NCBI RefSeq assembly: GCF_000426525.1
Contig: NZ_AUFN01000010.1
Coordinates: 930,001 to 994,000, forward strand
Source of the DNA: Nocardioides alkalitolerans DSM 16699
GTDB taxonomy: Bacteria; Actinomycetota; Actinomycetes; Propionibacteriales; Nocardioidaceae
Reading direction: 5' to 3'
DNA: 64,000 nt
Positions within the stretch are counted from its first letter, which is position 1, and the number at the start of each line of letters is the position of its first letter. Shown here in pieces: positions 34,029 through 43,713 of the stretch. A program made the position numbers and the translations under genes. The notes beneath the pieces were generated by a model. The model did not search any database and had not been told where the DNA came from. It saw only the letters and a list, made by a program, of their open reading frames with translations.

Positions 34029-35159
34029 TCACACGGGGTCGGGCCGGACGAGGAACGACGCGACCTCGTCGGTGAGGGTCCGCCAGGTGCCGTCGAACTG
34101 GACGGCGCAGTCGTAGACGGCGACCTCGAGCTCGCGCACGTCGTCGTCGCCGAAGAGGCGTACGAGCTGGACGTAGGGGACGTCGAGCCGGTACTCGCAG
34201 AGGGCGGGGTCCTCCGGCAGGAGGGGTGCGGACCGCAGGGCGGCCGTCAGCCCGGCGGCGGCCCCGGCATCGAGGCGGCGGGATGCCTCCAGACCGTGCA
34301 CGGGCTCGTCGCCGCTCTTCCTGGGGAAGGCGCCGTACCCGCACACCGTCGCGGCGCGGGCCACGGTGTCGGTCTCCGACGCCGGGTGCCGCTCCTGCCC
34401 GAACTCCTCGATCGCCCGGCAACCGGAGGGACTGAGGTCGTCCACCACGACCGACGCGAGGACCTCGGTCGCCAGTTCCTCGTGCTCCTCGTCGCTGAGC
34501 AGGGTCACCCGGGTGCCGCCGTACGTCGTCCGGTCGAGGGTCCAGCCCTCGTAGGTGTACGTGCCGTCCGGCACCTCGACCGCGTCCTGCCGGTCGCCGT
34601 CGTAGACCGTGCCGGCGTCCTCGATGATCAGGATCGTGCGCCACAGGCTGACCGCGACCGGAGGGAACGCCTCCTCCGTGACGGCGTCCGTGCCCAGGCT
34701 GTCGCGACCGGGGCGCCCCATGCAGTCCGCCAGGGTCGCGTAGTCGTCTGCACCCACGCTCGCCACCGCCGGAGCGCCCCCGGTCCACGCACCCCCGCAC
34801 ATCAGAGACTCCTGCGCCCACCCCTCCGGCACCTGCACGGCCACACCACCACGCTCGACCCAACGCCACCCGTCGCGGGGCGCGATCGCGCCGTCGACCC
34901 GCTCGGTCTCGACCACCGGGGCCTCGGCCGGGGCCGGACCACCCGGCTCCGCCAGCACGTCGACCACGAGCAGGGTGCCTCCGAGCACGGCGACGACCGC
35001 AGCCGCCACGGCGACGGGGAGCCGTCGTCGACGCGTCGTACAGCGTGCGGCCTCGGCCCACGCGGTGGTGTCGGCGCCGGTGACCGACAGGTCGTCAGCC
35101 TGCTCCGCGAACGCCGCACGGAAGGCCTCCTCGGCTCGATCCGTTCGGTCCTCAGTCAT
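34029..35159 (-). CDS. Sigma-factor-linked membrane protein (putative anti-sigma or sensor)
   Basis: 376 residues. A cytoplasmic N-terminus of about 45 residues (EDRTDRAEEAFRAAFAEQAD) precedes one membrane helix near 48-68 (LPVAVAAAVVAVLGGTLLVV). A large external domain follows, with paired cysteines and beta-strand-rich sequence (GDGRQ, TYTYEGWTLDRTTYGG). Its ATG lies inside the end of the sigma factor gene (8-base overlap), so translation is coupled. This is the usual arrangement of SigE-family ECF factors with a membrane partner. No zinc-binding HxxxCxxC anti-sigma motif is visible, so the anti-sigma role is an inference from position and topology. Confidence 0.78.
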   Translation of the reverse strand: MTEDRTDRAEEAFRAAFAEQADDLSVTGADTTAWAEAARCTTRRRRLPVAVAAAVVAVLGGTLLVVDVLAEPGGPAPAEAPVVETERVDGAIAPRDGWRWVERGGVAVQVPEGWAQESLMCGGAWTGGAPAVASVGADDYATLADCMGRPGRDSLGTDAVTEEAFPPVAVSLWRTILIIEDAGTVYDGDRQDAVEVPDGTYTYEGWTLDRTTYGGTRVTLLSDEEHEELATEVLASVVVDDLSPSGCRAIEEFGQERHPASETDTVARAATVCGYGAFPRKSGDEPVHGLEASRRLDAGAAAGLTAALRSAPLLPEDPALCEYRLDVPYVQLVRLFGDDDVRELEVAVYDCAVQFDGTWRTLTDEVASFLVRPDPV

Positions 35160-35706
35160 CGTCGCCCTCCTCGGCGAGGCGCGTGCGCAGGACGGCGAGC
35201 GCGCGGTGGATGTGCGAGCGGGCGGTGGACTCGGTGCAGTCGAGGACGCGGGCGATCTCGCCGAACGTCCAGTCGTCGTAGAAGCGCAGCACCACCGCGG
35301 CCCGCTGCGTCGGTGGCAGGTCGGCGCAGAGCCGCCAGGCGAGCGCGGCGTCGGCGAGCGCAGCGGTCGGGTCGGGGTGGTGGGCGTCGGCCGCCACGTG
35401 GGGCTCGGCGTCCGGTACGGCGACGAGCCGCCGCTGCTGGCGCCACCGGGTCACCGAGGCGTTGACGATGCTGCGTCGGACGTAGGCCTCCGCCGTACCC
35501 GACCGGGCCAGCTCCTGCCACCGCGGGTACGCCCCGACGAGGGCGTCCTGGACGAGGTCCGCCGCGTCGGCCGTCACGGTCGCGCCACCTGTGACCAGGT
35601 GCGCGAACCGGTGCAGGGCAGGGCCGCGGGCCGCGACCCACTCGGCGAAGTCGCTACTCAGGTCCTGCCGGAGCCCACCCCTCGTCGCCCGTCGCGCGTC
35701 GGCCAC
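35152..35706 (-). CDS. ECF sigma factor, SigE family
   Basis: 184 residues from GTG 35706; GTG 35712 and a distant ATG at 35910 are alternatives. I prefer 35706 because GAGGGG lies at the right spacing and the longer N-terminus reads as non-coding. Region 2 is FAEWVAARGPALHRFAHLVT..AADLVQDALVGAYPRW. Region 4 is LPPTQRAAVVLRFYDDWTFGEIARVL..ESTARSHIHRAL, a helix-turn-helix that recognises -35 elements. It directs RNA polymerase to a small stress regulon, probably including itself. It overlaps the membrane-protein gene behind it. Upstream, at 35768-35801, is the inverted repeat TCGTGCC/GGCACGA in the region shared with the divergent monooxygenase gene. Confidence 0.92.
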   Translation of the reverse strand: MADARRATRGGLRQDLSSDFAEWVAARGPALHRFAHLVTGGATVTADAADLVQDALVGAYPRWQELARSGTAEAYVRRSIVNASVTRWRQQRRLVAVPDAEPHVAADAHHPDPTAALADAALAWRLCADLPPTQRAAVVLRFYDDWTFGEIARVLDCTESTARSHIHRALAVLRTRLAEEGDDD

Positions 35707-35767
35707 GGCCACCCCCTCGACTCTGCCCACACACCCTCTACGTGGCAGACGCCTCGGGCGTTGCAGT

Positions 35768-35801
35768 TCGTGCCGACCGGGTCGAGGACCGACCGGCACG
35801 A
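35768..35801. promoter_or_regulatory. Inverted repeat in the sigma/monooxygenase divergent region
   Basis: TCGTGCC (35768-35774) is repeated inverted as GGCACGA (35795-35801) with GACCGG/CCGACC-like symmetry inside. It lies between two divergent starts (35706 and 35926). It could be an operator or just a stable hairpin; no factor can be named. Confidence 0.35.
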
Positions 35802-35925
35802 GAAGCGGCGACCTTCGCCGGCAGCCAGCCGGCAGGCGTCGTACGACGCGGTTCGCCGCTGTCCGTGCTGCTGGGGCGACCCGGCGACCGATGAGTCCGG
35901 CGACCCGCACGGGTCACCACGGACC

Positions 35926-36237
35926 ATGAGCACCCATCACCGGACCGGGCCCCAGGTGGTCGTCGCGGGGCACCTGCGGGTCGCGGCCGCCGAGCGGGCG
36001 TCGTACCTCGACGGGTGCCGCGAGGTGGTGCGCCTCGCGCGCGCCGCCCCCGGCTGCCTCGACTTCGCCCTGTCGGCCGACCTGCTGGACGAGGGGCGGA
36101 TCAACATCCTCGAACGCTGGGAGTCGCAGGCGGCCGTCGAGGCGTTCCGCGGCAGCGGTCCCGCGGACGAGCAGGCCGCCCAGGTGCTCGGCGCCGACGT
36201 GGTCGAGCTCGACGTCACCGCCGAGCGCAGGCCCTGA
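35926..36237 (+). CDS. Antibiotic biosynthesis monooxygenase (ABM) domain protein
   Basis: A 103-residue dimeric ferredoxin-like-fold protein. It reads VVVAGHLRVAAAERASYLDG, then LARAAPGCLDFALSAD, then NILERWESQAAVEAFRGSGP, the usual ABM pattern. Members are cofactor-free monooxygenases or haem/quinone-handling proteins; the substrate cannot be deduced. ATG 35926 has no strong ribosome site. The longer upstream frame is antisense to the sigma factor and rejected. It is divergent from the sigma factor and convergent with metG, ending before a long palindrome. Confidence 0.88.
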   Translation: MSTHHRTGPQVVVAGHLRVAAAERASYLDGCREVVRLARAAPGCLDFALSADLLDEGRINILERWESQAAVEAFRGSGPADEQAAQVLGADVVELDVTAERRP

Positions 36238-36265
36238 GAGGGGTCGTGTCGCTCCACCTCACCCA

Positions 36266-36339
36266 CGTGCAACGCGGTGTCCGGGCAACTGCACACGTGT
36301 TCTGAGGCGTGTGCAGTAGCTCGGACACCGCGTTACACG
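36266..36339. terminator. Long 32-bp imperfect palindrome between ABM gene and metG
   Basis: Arms 36266-36297 and 36308-36339 match at 29 of 32 positions around a 10-base loop (TGTTCTGAGG); for instance CGGTGTCCGGGCAACTGCAC faces GTGCAGTAGCTCGGACACCG. It is far longer than needed for termination and lies between convergent genes. It could be a two-way terminator or a mobile-type intergenic palindrome. Confidence 0.8.
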
Positions 36340-36388
36340 GGGCCGGGCGCGAGCAGGGCCGGCGCGCAAGGGCCCGACCCGCCCGGCC

Positions 36389-38182
36389 TCACGAACCGAG
36401 GCGCTCGAGCTCCTCGTCGACGAGGGCGGGGTCGAGCTTGGTGAAGACGGGGGTCGGCTTGGCGACCGGGCGGCCGACCTCGAGCGGCGTACGGCGCCAT
36501 GCGCGGGCCGTCGTGTAGTCGCCGGTGATGACGGGGTAGCCGGCGCCGCCGTCGAGGTCGTCGACCTCGTCGATCGCGGGCATGGGCTGCAGGTCGCCGG
36601 CCCCGCCGTACACGACGTCGACGGCGTTCGAGGAGTGCGGCAGGAACGGCGAGAGGACCGTGTTGAGGTCGCTCACGCACTGGGCGAGCACGTGCAGCAC
36701 GGTGCCGAGGCGCTCGCGCTGGTCGTCGCCCTTGAGCGTCCACGGCGCGGTGTCGGTGACGTACTTGTTGACCTCGCCGACGGTCTTCATCGCCTCGCCG
36801 ATCGCCGCCTTCTGGCGGTGGCGGCGCACGAGGTCGCCCACCAGGTCGAACGTCTCCTCGACGCGCGCGAGCAGCGCGACGTCGGCCTCCTCGAGCGGAC
36901 CGGCCGGCGGGATCTGGCCGAAGTTCTTCGCGATCAGGGTGGCGGTGCGGTTGACCAGGTTGCCCCAGCCGGCGACGAGCTCGTCGTTGGTCCGGCGCAC
37001 GAACTCGGCCCAGGTGAAGTCGCTGTCCTGGGCCTCGGGGCCGGCGGCCGCCACGAAGTAGCGGAACGCGTCGGGCTGGTAGCGGGCGAGCAGGTCGCGC
37101 ACGTAGATGACGACCTTCTTCGACGAGGAGAACTTGCGGCCCTCCATCGTGAGGAACTCGCTGCTGACGACCTCGGTCGGCAGGTGGAGGTCGCCGTACG
37201 TGTGCAGCTCGCCGCCCCGGCTGCCCTTGCCGGCGTACGCCAGCAGCTCGGCGGGCCAGATCTGGCTGTGGAAGGTGATGTTGTCCTTGCCCATGAAGTA
37301 GTAGGCGAGGGCCTCGGGGTCGTTCCACCAGGCGCGCCACGCCTCCGGGTCGCCGGTGCGGCGGGCCCACTCGATCGACGCCGAGAGGTAGCCGACGACC
37401 GCGTCGAACCAGACGTAGAGCTTCTTCGTCGGGTTGTCGCGCCAGCCGTCGAGCGGCACCGGGATGCCCCAGTCGATGTCGCGCGTCATGGCGCGCGGGC
37501 GGATCTCGCCGAGGATGTTCTTCGAGAAGCGGATGACGTTCGGGCGCCACGTGCCGGACGCCTCGCGCTCGTCGAGCCACTCCCCCAGCGCGTCGGCCAG
37601 GGCCGGCAGGTCGAGGAAGAAGTGCTGCGTCTCGACGAACTCCGGCGTCTCGCCGTTGATGCGCGAGACCGGGTTCTTCAGGTCCGCCGGGTCGAGCTGG
37701 TTGCCGCAGTTGTCGCACTGGTCGCCGCGCGCGCCGTCGTACCCGCAGATCGGGCAGGTGCCCTCGATGTAGCGGTCGGGCAGCGTGCGGCCCGTCGACG
37801 GCGAGATGGCGCCGTACGTCGTCTGCTCGACGAAGTAGCCGTTCTCGTAGACGCCGGTGAACAGCTCCTGCACGACGGCGTAGTGGTTGCGCGTCGTGGT
37901 GCGCGTGTAGAGGTCGTAGGAGATGCCGAGGGCGACGAGGTCCTCGACGATGAGGCGGTGGTTCTTGTCGGCCAGCTCCTGCGCCGTCATGCCGGCCTCG
38001 TCGGCGGCGATGAGGATCGGCGTGCCGTGCTCGTCGGACCCCGACACCATCAGCACGTCGTGGCCCGCCATGCGCATGTAGCGCGAGAAGACGTCGGAGG
38101 GCACGCCGAAACCGGCGACGTGGCCGATGTGGCGGGGGCCGTTGGCGTACGGCCAGGCGACGGCGGACAGGACGTGGCTCAT
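36389..38182 (-). CDS. metG: Methionyl-tRNA synthetase
   Basis: Class I synthetase of about 597 residues. The HIGH motif is [20 protein letters not shown] near the N-terminus. The zinc-binding knuckles [14 protein letters not shown] lie near residues 145-165. The second signature is [10 protein letters not shown] (near 350), a KFSSS variant in place of KMSKS, of the kind I recall from other actinobacterial MetRS. It has an anticodon-binding helical domain but no C-terminal EMAP/dimerisation domain. ATG 38182 ([10 protein letters not shown]) is chosen because the motif region starts at once; the longer frame adds a non-conserved leader. It is downstream of the amidase gene on the same strand. 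Confidence 0.96.
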   Translation of the reverse strand: MSHVLSAVAWPYANGPRHIGHVAGFGVPSDVFSRYMRMAGHDVLMVSGSDEHGTPILIAADEAGMTAQELADKNHRLIVEDLVALGISYDLYTRTTTRNHYAVVQELFTGVYENGYFVEQTTYGAISPSTGRTLPDRYIEGTCPICGYDGARGDQCDNCGNQLDPADLKNPVSRINGETPEFVETQHFFLDLPALADALGEWLDEREASGTWRPNVIRFSKNILGEIRPRAMTRDIDWGIPVPLDGWRDNPTKKLYVWFDAVVGYLSASIEWARRTGDPEAWRAWWNDPEALAYYFMGKDNITFHSQIWPAELLAYAGKGSRGGELHTYGDLHLPTEVVSSEFLTMEGRKFSSSKKVVIYVRDLLARYQPDAFRYFVAAAGPEAQDSDFTWAEFVRRTNDELVAGWGNLVNRTATLIAKNFGQIPPAGPLEEADVALLARVEETFDLVGDLVRRHRQKAAIGEAMKTVGEVNKYVTDTAPWTLKGDDQRERLGTVLHVLAQCVSDLNTVLSPFLPHSSNAVDVVYGGAGDLQPMPAIDEVDDLDGGAGYPVITGDYTTARAWRRTPLEVGRPVAKPTPVFTKLDPALVDEELERLGS

Positions 38183-38248
38183 GGGGTCGATCCTAGGAGC
38201 CGGGCCCGCCGACCCACCCATCGGCGGTCGACGGGCCACCCGCCGGAC

Positions 38249-39433
38249 TCAGTAGGCGTCGATGCGCGCCTGGGTCATCGTCCGGATGTTGGTCATCGCC
38301 TCGTGCACGTAGCGACCCGGGCACGCCGTGTCGTTCGTGTCGCGGTGCGAGTCCATCGCCCAGAGGTAGGCCTTCGCGCTCTTCGGGTACTTGTCGCTGC
38401 CCTCCGAGACCACGTTGATCTTGCGGTCGGCGCGCAGCCCGTAGAGGTCGAACTTGTACGCCGCCAGCGCCACCACCTGCGCGACCGCGGTCGAGCTCGG
38501 ACGCGCGCCCTCGTGGTTGCCGAGCAGCGCGATGCCGCACGAGTTGTGGTTGAAGCCCAGGGTGTGGGCGCCGCGGACCAGCCGGCGGGCCCCGCCGGCC
38601 CGGCCCTCGAAGGCCCGGCCGAACTTGTCGACGAACAGGTTGTAGCCCACGTCGGACCAGCCCAGCGTGAGCGTGTGGTACGCGTAGATCGAGCGCAGGA
38701 TGCGCGGCACGTCGGCCGCCGCGTAGCCGTTCGCGCCCGCCGTGTGGTGCACGTGCACCTGCTGCAGCGCGGGCAGGTAGCGCAGCGTGCCGTCGCGGAG
38801 CGACTCGTCGGCGCCCCACTCAGCGCGGGTGTAGATCTTCGACACCGGCGCCGACCTGGCCTGGACGCCCGAGGTGGCCGGCGCGAGCTCCTGCGGGGTG
38901 GCGTCGAGCAGCTCGACCCGCAGGTCGCGCACGGGCCCGTCGGCGGCGACCTCGACGGCGTCGGAGTCGCCCACCCAGTGCGGCACCGAGGCCTGCGTAC
39001 GGCGGGCGGCCCGCCACTCGTCGGTGTCGCGGGTCGGCCCGTCGTGCAGGTGGCTCAAGGGCTCCCAGCCCCGCCAGACCCCGTCGGGGGTGCGGGTGCG
39101 GATCGAGAGCGCCGGCGACCCGGTGGACCAGGTGACCGCGACGGTCGAGAACCGGTCGCCGGCGGCGGTGGCCGTGCGCGGCCCGCCCGGGCCGGTGAGG
39201 CCCAGCGGCAGCGATCCCCGGCGCAGCCCGCCGTGGCCGGCGGCGGCCAGCCGGGCACGGGCGGGGTCGGCGGCGGGGCGCGCCGTCGTGCGGGCGGGGG
39301 TGCGGGCGGGAGCGGCAGCGGCCGCCGCTGCGGCTGGGCCGGCCGCGGCCAGCGCGCCGGCGGCGGCGATCGAGCCGGCCCCGGTCAGCAGGGCGCGGCG
39401 ACGTGTGTGACCCGAGAGGTTGTCCGAGACCAT
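38249..39433 (-). CDS. Exported PGRP-type N-acetylmuramoyl-L-alanine amidase
   Basis: About 394 residues from ATG 39433. The N-terminus has a Tat-like signal (HTRRRALLTGAGSIAAAGAL) followed by an Ala-rich region. A middle domain of about 130 residues has TVAVTWSTGSPALSIRTRT. A peptidoglycan-recognition/amidase-2 domain starts at YTRAEWGADESL, with zinc histidines in VHVHHTAG, a substrate strand GFNHNSCGIALLGNHEG, and later HRDTNDTACPG with a cysteine ligand. It should cleave stem peptides from glycan strands outside the cell. It lies 66 bases upstream of metG. A ribosome site is not obvious. GTG 39451 is an alternative start. Confidence 0.9.
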   Translation of the reverse strand: MVSDNLSGHTRRRALLTGAGSIAAAGALAAAGPAAAAAAAAPARTPARTTARPAADPARARLAAAGHGGLRRGSLPLGLTGPGGPRTATAAGDRFSTVAVTWSTGSPALSIRTRTPDGVWRGWEPLSHLHDGPTRDTDEWRAARRTQASVPHWVGDSDAVEVAADGPVRDLRVELLDATPQELAPATSGVQARSAPVSKIYTRAEWGADESLRDGTLRYLPALQQVHVHHTAGANGYAAADVPRILRSIYAYHTLTLGWSDVGYNLFVDKFGRAFEGRAGGARRLVRGAHTLGFNHNSCGIALLGNHEGARPSSTAVAQVVALAAYKFDLYGLRADRKINVVSEGSDKYPKSAKAYLWAMDSHRDTNDTACPGRYVHEAMTNIRTMTQARIDAY

Positions 39434-39546
39434 CGATCCATGGTGGACCACGACCCCCCGGGCCGTCGATGCCCCGACGGGGTGGGTCCGAGGGACGGAC
39501 CCCGACGCCCCTGGATCGGAGGGCCCCGGGCTGCTTGGCTGGCTCC

Positions 39547-40230
39547 ATGAGCCTGATCGCGGAGGACCTGCTGCTGCTCCTGCTCGACGACGACTCGGGC
39601 GCGCTGGTGCAGCAGAGCTTCGTCAAGGAGGCCCTGGCCGGAGCGGTGCTCGCCGAGCTCGCCGTCGCGGACGCCGTCGAGATGGAGGAGCGGACGGTCC
39701 TCGGCTTCGGGGCGCAGCCCCACGTCGTACCTGCGAAGGGGGCGTCCGTCGACGACCCGCTCCTCGCCGACGCCCTCGCCGTGGTGGCCCAGAAGCCCCG
39801 CACGGCCCAGGCCCTGCTCGGCCCCCTCGGCAAGGACCTGCGCGAGCGCCTCACCGACCGGCTCGTGGAGCGCGGGATCCTCCGCCGGGAGGAGGGCCGC
39901 GTGCTCGGTCTCTTCCCGCGCACCACCTGGCCGACGGTCGACTCGGCCCACGAGGACGAGGTACGGCGCACCGTGCGCGCCGTGCTGCTCGACGGCGCGG
40001 AGCCGGACGAGCGGACGGCGGCGCTGGTCGGACTCCTGCACGCGATCGACCGGGCCCACAAGACGATCGGCGCCACGGGCTCCGAGGGTCGCGCCGTGAA
40101 GAAGCGGGCCAAGGCCGTCGCGGAGGGCGAGGTCGCCTCCGCGGCCGTGCGTCGTGCCGTCGAGGCCATCAACACCGCCGTCATCACCGCCGTCGTCGCC
40201 AGCTCGTCCGCCGCTGCGGCCTCCAGCTGA
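39547..40230 (+). CDS. GPP34 (GOLPH3/Vps74-like) family protein
   Basis: 227 residues; it starts MSLIAEDLLLLLLDDDSGA, the characteristic opening of bacterial GPP34 proteins, which replicates the start of eukaryotic GOLPH3. It is mostly alpha-helical: EALAGAVLAELAVADAVEM, PLGKDLRERLTDRLVERGIL, then FPRTTWPTVDS and a helical C-terminus. The bacterial role is unknown; the eukaryotic family binds phosphatidylinositol-4-phosphate. No signal peptide. ATG 39547 fits the family start exactly. It is divergent from the amidase gene and is followed by a bidirectional hairpin. Confidence 0.92.
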   Translation: MSLIAEDLLLLLLDDDSGALVQQSFVKEALAGAVLAELAVADAVEMEERTVLGFGAQPHVVPAKGASVDDPLLADALAVVAQKPRTAQALLGPLGKDLRERLTDRLVERGILRREEGRVLGLFPRTTWPTVDSAHEDEVRRTVRAVLLDGAEPDERTAALVGLLHAIDRAHKTIGATGSEGRAVKKRAKAVAEGEVASAAVRRAVEAINTAVITAVVASSSAAAASS

Positions 40231-40244
40231 CCCGAGCCCGACGC

Positions 40245-40287
40245 ACGACGACCCGCCGGCGGCGCAGGGCCGCGGGCGGGTCGTCGT
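40245..40287. terminator. Bidirectional hairpin between GPP34 and the DsbA-like gene
   Basis: Perfect 13-base arms ACGACGACCCGCC (40245-40257) and GGCGGGTCGTCGT (40275-40287) surround a GC-rich loop. The two flanking genes are convergent, so it can serve both. Confidence 0.8.
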
Positions 40288-40321
40288 ACGCGCTCGCCGG
40301 CGGACCGGGAGGCGCGGGGGC

Positions 40322-40969
40322 TCAGCTGAAGTCGAGCTCTCCGGTGCGGGTGCGCTTGAGCTCGAAGAAGTAGGGGTACGCCGCGAGGGCCACGGAGGCG
40401 TCCCAGAGCTTGCCGGCCTCCTCGCCGCGCGGGATCTTCGTGAGCACGGGGCCGAAGAACGCGGTGCCGTCGATGGAGATGACGGGCGTGCCGACCTCCA
40501 TGCCGACCTGGTCCATGCCGGCGTGGTGCGACTTCTTGAGCGCCTCGTCGAAGTCGGTCGAGTCGGCGGCGTCGGCCAGCTCGGTCGGCAGCCCGGCCTC
40601 GGTCAGCGCGGCCTCGATGACCTCGCGGGTGAAGTCCTGCTGCTCGAGGTGCTTGCGGTTGCCGAGCGCGGTGTAGAGCGGCAGCAGCACCTCCTTGCCG
40701 TGCTCCTGCTCGGCGGCGATGCAGACGCGCACCGGGCCCCAGGCGGTCTCGAGCATCTTCCGGTAGTCCTCCGGGATGTCCTTGTCGGCGTTGAGGTAGG
40801 CGAGGCTCATGACGCTCCAGCTCACCTCGATGTCGCGGACCTTCTCGACCTCGAGGATCCAGCGCGAGGTGATCCAGGCGAAGGGGCACAGCGGGTCGAA
40901 CCAGAAGTCGGCGGTGGTCTTGTCGGCCTTCTCGGGCGCAGCGACGGCTGCGGACGCATCGGTGGTCAT
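40322..40969 (-). CDS. DsbA-family protein, Rv2466c-like (mycothiol-dependent nitroreductase type)
   Basis: A 215-residue thioredoxin-fold protein with a helical insert. The active site is [16 protein letters not shown], a single-cysteine CPFA motif rather than CxxC. The cis-Pro region is [15 protein letters not shown]. The Rv2466c family uses mycothiol/mycoredoxin to reduce nitro groups and alkylated proteins. With only one Cys at the active site, a mixed disulphide with mycothiol is the likely intermediate (inferred). It is divergent from pepN, as Rv2466c is from Rv2467 in M. tuberculosis (from memory), which supports the assignment. Confidence 0.9.
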   Translation of the reverse strand: MTTDASAAVAAPEKADKTTADFWFDPLCPFAWITSRWILEVEKVRDIEVSWSVMSLAYLNADKDIPEDYRKMLETAWGPVRVCIAAEQEHGKEVLLPLYTALGNRKHLEQQDFTREVIEAALTEAGLPTELADAADSTDFDEALKKSHHAGMDQVGMEVGTPVISIDGTAFFGPVLTKIPRGEEAGKLWDASVALAAYPYFFELKRTRTGELDFS

Positions 40970-41046
40970 GCCGAGGTCAACACGGGCCGGTGCCCGCCGA
41001 TTCCCCCGACCGCCCCCGCGGGGAGGGCGGTGACATGATCGGGCGC

Positions 41047-43602
41047 ATGCCTGGAACCAACCTGACCCGCGACGAGGCCGCCTCCCGGGCCGACCTCCTG
41101 GACGTCGCCTCCGCCACCGTGGAGCTCGACCTGACCGTCGGCGACGCGATGTTCGCCAGCACCACCGTGCTGCGCTTCACCTGCGCCGAGCCCGGAGCGA
41201 CGACCTTCGCCGACCTCGTCGGCGGCACGGACGTGCGCATCGAGCTCAACGGCACCGAGCTCGACGCCGCCGCGGTCTACCGCGACAGCCGCATCGAGCT
41301 CGCCGGTCTGGCGGCCGACAACGAGCTGCGGGTGAGCGCCCTGCTGCCCTACAGCCACACCGGCGAGGGCCTGCACCGCTTCGTCGACCCCGCCGACGGC
41401 CGCGTCTACCTCTACTCGCAGTTCGAGGTGCCCGACGCCCGCCGCGTCTACACGACGTTCGAGCAGCCCGACCTCAAGACGGTCTTCACCTTCACCGTGA
41501 CGGCGCCCGAGGACTGGAAGGTCGTCTCCAACGCCGTCACCCCGGAGCCGGAGCGCACGGGCGACGGCAGCGGCGTCTGGCGGTTCCCCGTCACCGAGCG
41601 CATGTCGACCTACATCACCGCGCTCGTGGCCGGCGAGTACGTCGAGGTGCGCGACACGTACGTCGGCGCGCACGGCGAGATCGATCTCGGCCTCTACTGC
41701 CGCGCGTCCGTCGAGCCCTACCTCGACCGCGACGAGCTCTTCGAGCTGACCAAGCAGGGCTTCGCGTTCTACGAGGAGAAGTTCGACTTCCCCTACCCGT
41801 TCGGCAAGTACGACCAGCTGTTCGTGCCGGAGTACAACATGGGCGCGATGGAGAACGCGGGCTGCGTGACCTACCGCGACGAGTACCTCCCGCGCTCGCG
41901 CCAGACGCACTCCTTCTACGAGCAGCGCGCCAACACGGTGCTCCACGAGATGGCGCACATGTGGTTCGGCGACCTCGTCACCATGCGCTGGTGGGACGAC
42001 CTCTGGCTCAACGAGTCGTTCGCCGAGTGGGCGTCGCACCACGCGCTCGTCGAGGCGACGAAGTACGTCGACGCGTGGACGGGCTTCACCAACGCCCGCA
42101 AGAACTGGGCCTACCGCCAGGACCAGCTGCCCTCGACCCACCCGATCGCCGCCGACAACCACGACCTCGAGGCCGTGGAGGTCAACTTCGACGGCATCAC
42201 CTACGCCAAGGGCGCCTCCACGCTGAAGCAGCTCGTGGCCTGGGTGGGCATCGACGAGTTCCTCGCCGGCCTGCGCGCCTACTTCAAGGCGCACGCCTTC
42301 GGGAACTCGACCTTCGCCGACCTCCTGGCCTCGCTCGAAAAGGCGTCGGGCCGCGAGCTCGCCGGCTGGGCCCAGGAGTGGCTGCAGACCTCGGGCGTCA
42401 ACACGCTCGCGCCGGCGATCGAGACCGACGCCGACGGCGTCATCACCTCGTTCGCGGTCCTCCAGTCGGCCGCCCCCGACTACCCGACGCTGCGGCGCCA
42501 CCGCCTCGGCATCGGCCTCTACGACCTCGTCGACGGCCGCCTCGTGCGCCGTGCCGGCGAGGAGGGCTACGTCGAGACCGACGTGCGCGGCGAGCGCACC
42601 GTCGTGACCGAGCTGGCGGGCGTACGGCGCCCCGCGCTGCTGCTGCTCAACGACGGCGACCTCACCTACGCCAAGATCCGCCTCGACGACGTCTCGCTCG
42701 CCACGGCGGTCGCCCACGTCGACACGCTCGACGACACGCTCGTGCGCGCCCTGCTCTGGGGCGCGACCTGGGACATGACGCGCGACGCCGAGATGCGCGC
42801 CGCCGACTTCGTCGAGCTCGTGCTGCGGGGGCTCGCCACGGAGACCGACATGACCGCCGTCGGCCGCCTGCCCACGTACGCCGGCCAGGCCGTCGCCTAC
42901 TACACCGCCCCCGCCGGGCGGGCCGCCGTGCGCGCCCGCTGGGAGAGCGGCCTGCGGGAGCTGCTCGAGAACGCCGAGCCGGGCTCGGACGCGCAGCTCG
43001 CGCTGACCCGCGCCTTCGCGGCGGCCGCCCACACCGACGAGGCGGTCGACCTCGTCGCAGCGATCCTCGACGGCTCCGTCGTCATCGAGGGCCTGGACGT
43101 CGACACCGACGTGCGCTGGGCGCTCGTGGCCTCCCTCGCGGCCGCCGGCCGCGCGGAGGAGGACCGGATCGCCGAGGAGCTGGAGCGCGACACCACCATC
43201 TCCGGCCAGGAGCGGGCCGCGGCCGCCCGCACCGCGCGTCCGACCGCCGAGGCCAAGGCCGCCGCGTGGCGCGACGCCGTCGAGCGCGACGACGTCGCGA
43301 ACGAGACGCAGCGCCAGGTGGCCTACTCGTTCTGCCGCTCCGACCAGGCCGAGGTGCTCGCGCCGTACCTGGAGAAGTACCTGGCCACGGCCGAGACCAT
43401 CTGGGAGGAGAAGGGCACGCAGCGCGCCTCCACGGTGCTCGTCGGCATGTTCCCGCTGCCGCTCACCTCGCCGGAGACCCTCGCCCGCGTGGACGAGTGG
43501 ATCCTCACCTCGGACGCGAACCCCGCCGCCAAGCGGTACGTCGGAGAGGGCCGGTCCGACATGGCCCGTGCCCTCGCCGCCCAGGAGCGCGACGCGGGCT
43601 GA
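41047..43602 (+). CDS. pepN: M1 family aminopeptidase N
   Basis: Zinc aminopeptidase of about 851 residues. GAMEN exopeptidase motif (MGAMENAGC) near residue 267. Zinc motif HEMAH at 300-304 with the distant glutamate E323 in WLNESFAEW. The long helical C-terminal ERAP-like domain follows. It removes N-terminal residues from peptides in the cytoplasm and probably acts below Clp proteolysis. ATG 41047 ([11 protein letters not shown]) is chosen as the family's usual start; an in-frame ATG at 41035 exists. It stands alone, followed by one of the strongest terminators in the window. Confidence 0.97.
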   Translation: MPGTNLTRDEAASRADLLDVASATVELDLTVGDAMFASTTVLRFTCAEPGATTFADLVGGTDVRIELNGTELDAAAVYRDSRIELAGLAADNELRVSALLPYSHTGEGLHRFVDPADGRVYLYSQFEVPDARRVYTTFEQPDLKTVFTFTVTAPEDWKVVSNAVTPEPERTGDGSGVWRFPVTERMSTYITALVAGEYVEVRDTYVGAHGEIDLGLYCRASVEPYLDRDELFELTKQGFAFYEEKFDFPYPFGKYDQLFVPEYNMGAMENAGCVTYRDEYLPRSRQTHSFYEQRANTVLHEMAHMWFGDLVTMRWWDDLWLNESFAEWASHHALVEATKYVDAWTGFTNARKNWAYRQDQLPSTHPIAADNHDLEAVEVNFDGITYAKGASTLKQLVAWVGIDEFLAGLRAYFKAHAFGNSTFADLLASLEKASGRELAGWAQEWLQTSGVNTLAPAIETDADGVITSFAVLQSAAPDYPTLRRHRLGIGLYDLVDGRLVRRAGEEGYVETDVRGERTVVTELAGVRRPALLLLNDGDLTYAKIRLDDVSLATAVAHVDTLDDTLVRALLWGATWDMTRDAEMRAADFVELVLRGLATETDMTAVGRLPTYAGQAVAYYTAPAGRAAVRARWESGLRELLENAEPGSDAQLALTRAFAAAAHTDEAVDLVAAILDGSVVIEGLDVDTDVRWALVASLAAAGRAEEDRIAEELERDTTISGQERAAAARTARPTAEAKAAAWRDAVERDDVANETQRQVAYSFCRSDQAEVLAPYLEKYLATAETIWEEKGTQRASTVLVGMFPLPLTSPETLARVDEWILTSDANPAAKRYVGEGRSDMARALAAQERDAG

Positions 43603-43620
43603 CCCCGGCCGGCTGCCGTC

Positions 43621-43672
43621 GTACGACGAACGCCCCTCCCCGACCTGGTCGGGGAGGGGCGTTTCGTCGTAC
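43621..43672. terminator. Strong bidirectional terminator after pepN
   Basis: The arm 43621-43644 (GTACGACGAACGCCCC then TCCCCGAC) pairs with 43648-43672 over about 24 bases, with one bulged base and the 3-base loop CTG. It lies 18 bases after the pepN stop and 41 bases before the end of the convergent DUF5130 gene. Confidence 0.9.
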
Positions 43673-43713
43673 CGGAGTCTCGTCCGGGCTTGCTGGGGCT
43701 TGCCCGGGCTTGC

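Noticed and set aside
36389..38182. Damaged KMSKS loop in metG
   Set aside because: KFSSS-type variants are, as I recall, normal in actinobacterial methionyl-tRNA synthetases; the gene is full length.
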